A program made the translations under genes and the position numbers. Under the pieces are notes generated by a model that was not told the DNA's origin, did not search any database, and was given only the letters and a program-made list of their open reading frames with translations. 64,000 nucleotides of DNA from positions 1 through 64,000 of the forward strand of contig LWCA01000013.1 in NCBI GenBank assembly GCA_001642005.1, read 5' to 3'. The stretch is from Intoshia linei (lineage: Eukaryota; Orthonectida; Rhopaluridae). This document shows positions 62,701 through 64,000 of the stretch, piece by piece (the stretch's first letter is position 1; every line of letters starts with the position of its first letter).

Positions 62701-63866
62701 GACACTAATCATGTTTATATTCAATTGCAATTGACGGGCCGGATAATAAACTTTTTAGCATTTTTTTATTATATAATTGCGCCTTGACATTAGTCATTAG
62801 TGAAAACGAATTTTAAAATAATATTCAATTATCTGGATCTTAGACAGAATATGTTTATTACACACAACTAAAATAACTAAAATATTCAAGGCCTTCCGTT
62901 TAATAAAAGTACTAGCTTGGATGTTTTGTACTTTATACAAACAGCACCTAGCTCGCTGAGGGCGGACATTTTTAATTCTACCAAAAAAGTCATAAAAATG
63001 CTTTTTTGATTGTGAATTTGTTACTTTTTTAGATTAAAATTTTTTTTAAATTCTAGGGCTGTTTTCATTTTATAAAAAAAGGGTAATCTGGGGTTTTGAT
63101 CGATGAAAATAAACCTTTTTGAGGTTTTTATTTATGATAACTCTTATAATTTTAAAATTTATCCTAGAATTTTTGTTGTATGCAATTCTAGGACTTTTTT
63201 CATTTTTATAAAAAAGGATAATTTGATGTTTTGACAAGAAGATATCAGATTTTGAAATGGAAAATAACTATAATGTTGATGATTTTAAAATCGTGACCAG
63301 ATTGTGTATTTTTTATAATACTAGGACGGGTTTGAATTTAAAAAAAGGGGACATTGGGGTTTTAACCTTGAAGGGCTCAATTTATGAGATTAAAATGTAT
63401 CTTACCTTCACCACCAAAACAAACTGTAATAAAAATGTAGTATTTTTAAAATTATATTTTAAAAAATTATAGTGTGTCAATAAGAGTCTATAATAATACT
63501 AATTAAGAATTTAAAATAATTTTTTAAATTTTGACAATGTTTTTTAGAATACGTTTGTTGTGAAATTTTGAAAATAGTTGTAAAAAATTTATAAAGCCTA
63601 GGTAAAGTAGAATAAATTATACTTGAAAATTTTCATTAAAACCGGGCTAAAAATTATTTAACCACACAATTTTAAAAATACTAAATATTAATTGTTACAT
63701 TTTTTAATTAATTTTATAATTGACGGAAATGAAATACAAATAAATTACCTTTGAGTAATAATAAATACATTCAACTTTTCAATAAAAACAACAGAGTGAA
63801 TAATTTCATTAGTTGAACTGTATTCAATTGGATCTAAATTGATATTATATTTTTCAGGACAGCTAA
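56798..63866 (-). CDS. Transmembrane semaphorin, 5' end incomplete
   Basis: Exons: about 63866-63749, 62482-62371, 61872-61756, 61377 to about 61152, 58992-58713, 58526 to about 58296 and 57196-56798. The first three joins are in phase. Sema-domain landmarks: FIEKLNVFIITQ then KEIEWVSSPEDVSNC, then CYNDVLFALDY..IILCGTCSMKPMC, then DNYFYIYYNDFRLQFMRY followed by the Cys-containing ECKKKFMFYS. The last exon encodes a transmembrane helix (FNYIVICFVFLFGCIMGIML) and a basic cytoplasmic tail. Semaphorins signal through plexins in cell guidance. The donor of the 61.4-kb exon (61152 in phase 1, or a phase-2 site some 20 bp earlier) and the exit from the 58.5-kb exon are uncertain. No PSI domain was recognised. 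The signal-peptide exon is presumably beyond the window. The gene is tail to tail with Eph, 56 bp apart. Confidence 0.78.
57489..58242 (+). mobile_element. hAT-derived element with perfect 8-bp duplication
   Basis: The element starts TAGTGATTGTGCCGGG and ends GGGAAATCACAATCACTA, with 11-bp inverted termini. It is flanked by ATAAATAC at 57481-57488 and 58243-58250. It keeps a 60-codon open segment (57941-58123) with ERNFSTASNFVAKRRTSL, the hAT C-terminal dimerisation motif. It is therefore an internally deleted derivative of an autonomous hAT, inserted in the last semaphorin intron. Confidence 0.93.
59745..59870 (+). mobile_element. Internal fragment of the GATTGTG hAT-derived element
   Basis: TTTCAAAAATCCCACTTTTATC and AAATTTAATAAAAAATACCA, then CAACCCTCGGATAAA, follow the interior of the 57489 element. 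Both ends are missing. It lies in a semaphorin intron. Confidence 0.65.
62911..63480 (+). repeat. ACTAGC dispersed family, truncated copy
   Basis: It starts ACTAGCTTGGATGTTTTGTA with GCACCTAGCTCGCTGAGGGC. The GGGTAATCTGGGGTTTTGAT and TTTTTGAGGTTTTTATTTAT blocks follow, and it stops before the ACACACAGACA end. It lies in a semaphorin intron, and the 71-codon frame at 63257 is part of it. Confidence 0.7.
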
Positions 63867-64000
63867 CTAAAGTCCAACCACAAAGCTAGTCACCCAAAAA
63901 TGAAAAATAGACCACAAATTTTTTTCGAATACAATAAGTAGTGTCGTGTATCCATAGGCTCCTCTCCGAGCCTCTTGACTTGACATTTTAAATTTAACAC

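Overview
This is AT-rich animal nuclear DNA (roughly three quarters A+T by eye). Genes are broken by small spliceosomal introns, many only 35-60 bp with GT..AG ends. Reading exons in both directions and joining them by splice phase gives five clearly recognisable animal genes: FYCO1 (autophagosome transport), NPHP4 (ciliary transition zone), NCAPD2 (condensin), an Eph receptor and a semaphorin. A TFIIB-family factor and a probable mitochondrial ribosomal protein mL53 are also present. NPHP4 implies a ciliated animal, and Eph plus semaphorin imply a metazoan with guidance signalling. Low GC, tiny introns and fast-evolving proteins suggest a derived small invertebrate (an orthonectid-like or similar lineage is one guess), but I cannot name the taxon.

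Layout. 0.2-2 kb: a fold-back element, a doubtful small gene on the minus strand and a hAT-derived fragment. 2.65-6.7 kb (+): a compact FYCO1-like gene encoding RUN, an LC3-interacting motif and GOLD, with no FYVE or long coiled coil found. 7.1-19.1 kb (-): a tight same-strand cluster, TFIIB-like, then NPHP4 (20 exons, 1,468 codons), then mL53. The gaps are 109 bp and 15 bp, so the cluster is operon-like. 20.8-21.05 kb (-): a probable terminal exon of an unidentified gene. 21.55-22.26 kb (+): a small basic protein gene that converges, with a 71 bp gap, on NCAPD2 (32.25-22.34 kb, -, five exons, 1,374 codons). 32.25-46.8 kb: a 14.6 kb stretch with no supported gene, filled with transposon remnants. 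46.8-56.7 kb (+): a 13-exon Eph receptor, complete from signal peptide to SAM domain, whose kinase domain has lost the catalytic and metal-binding aspartates. 56.8-63.9 kb (-): a transmembrane semaphorin, tail to tail with Eph, whose 5' end probably lies outside the window.

Repeats. There are several families: hAT-type elements with 8-bp target-site duplications (57.49-58.24 kb and 50.32-50.62 kb), decayed hAT transposase pseudogenes (29.6 and 36.4 kb), a nested foldback element with a 3 x 29 bp tandem array (15.1-16.3 kb), a 0.6-1.6 kb dispersed family with possible Helitron-like ends, and a roughly 0.2 kb palindromic hAT-like family. Most lie in introns or in the gene-poor stretch.

Exon joins were inferred by eye from splice consensus, phase and similarity to remembered family sequences. 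No search or transcript data were available.
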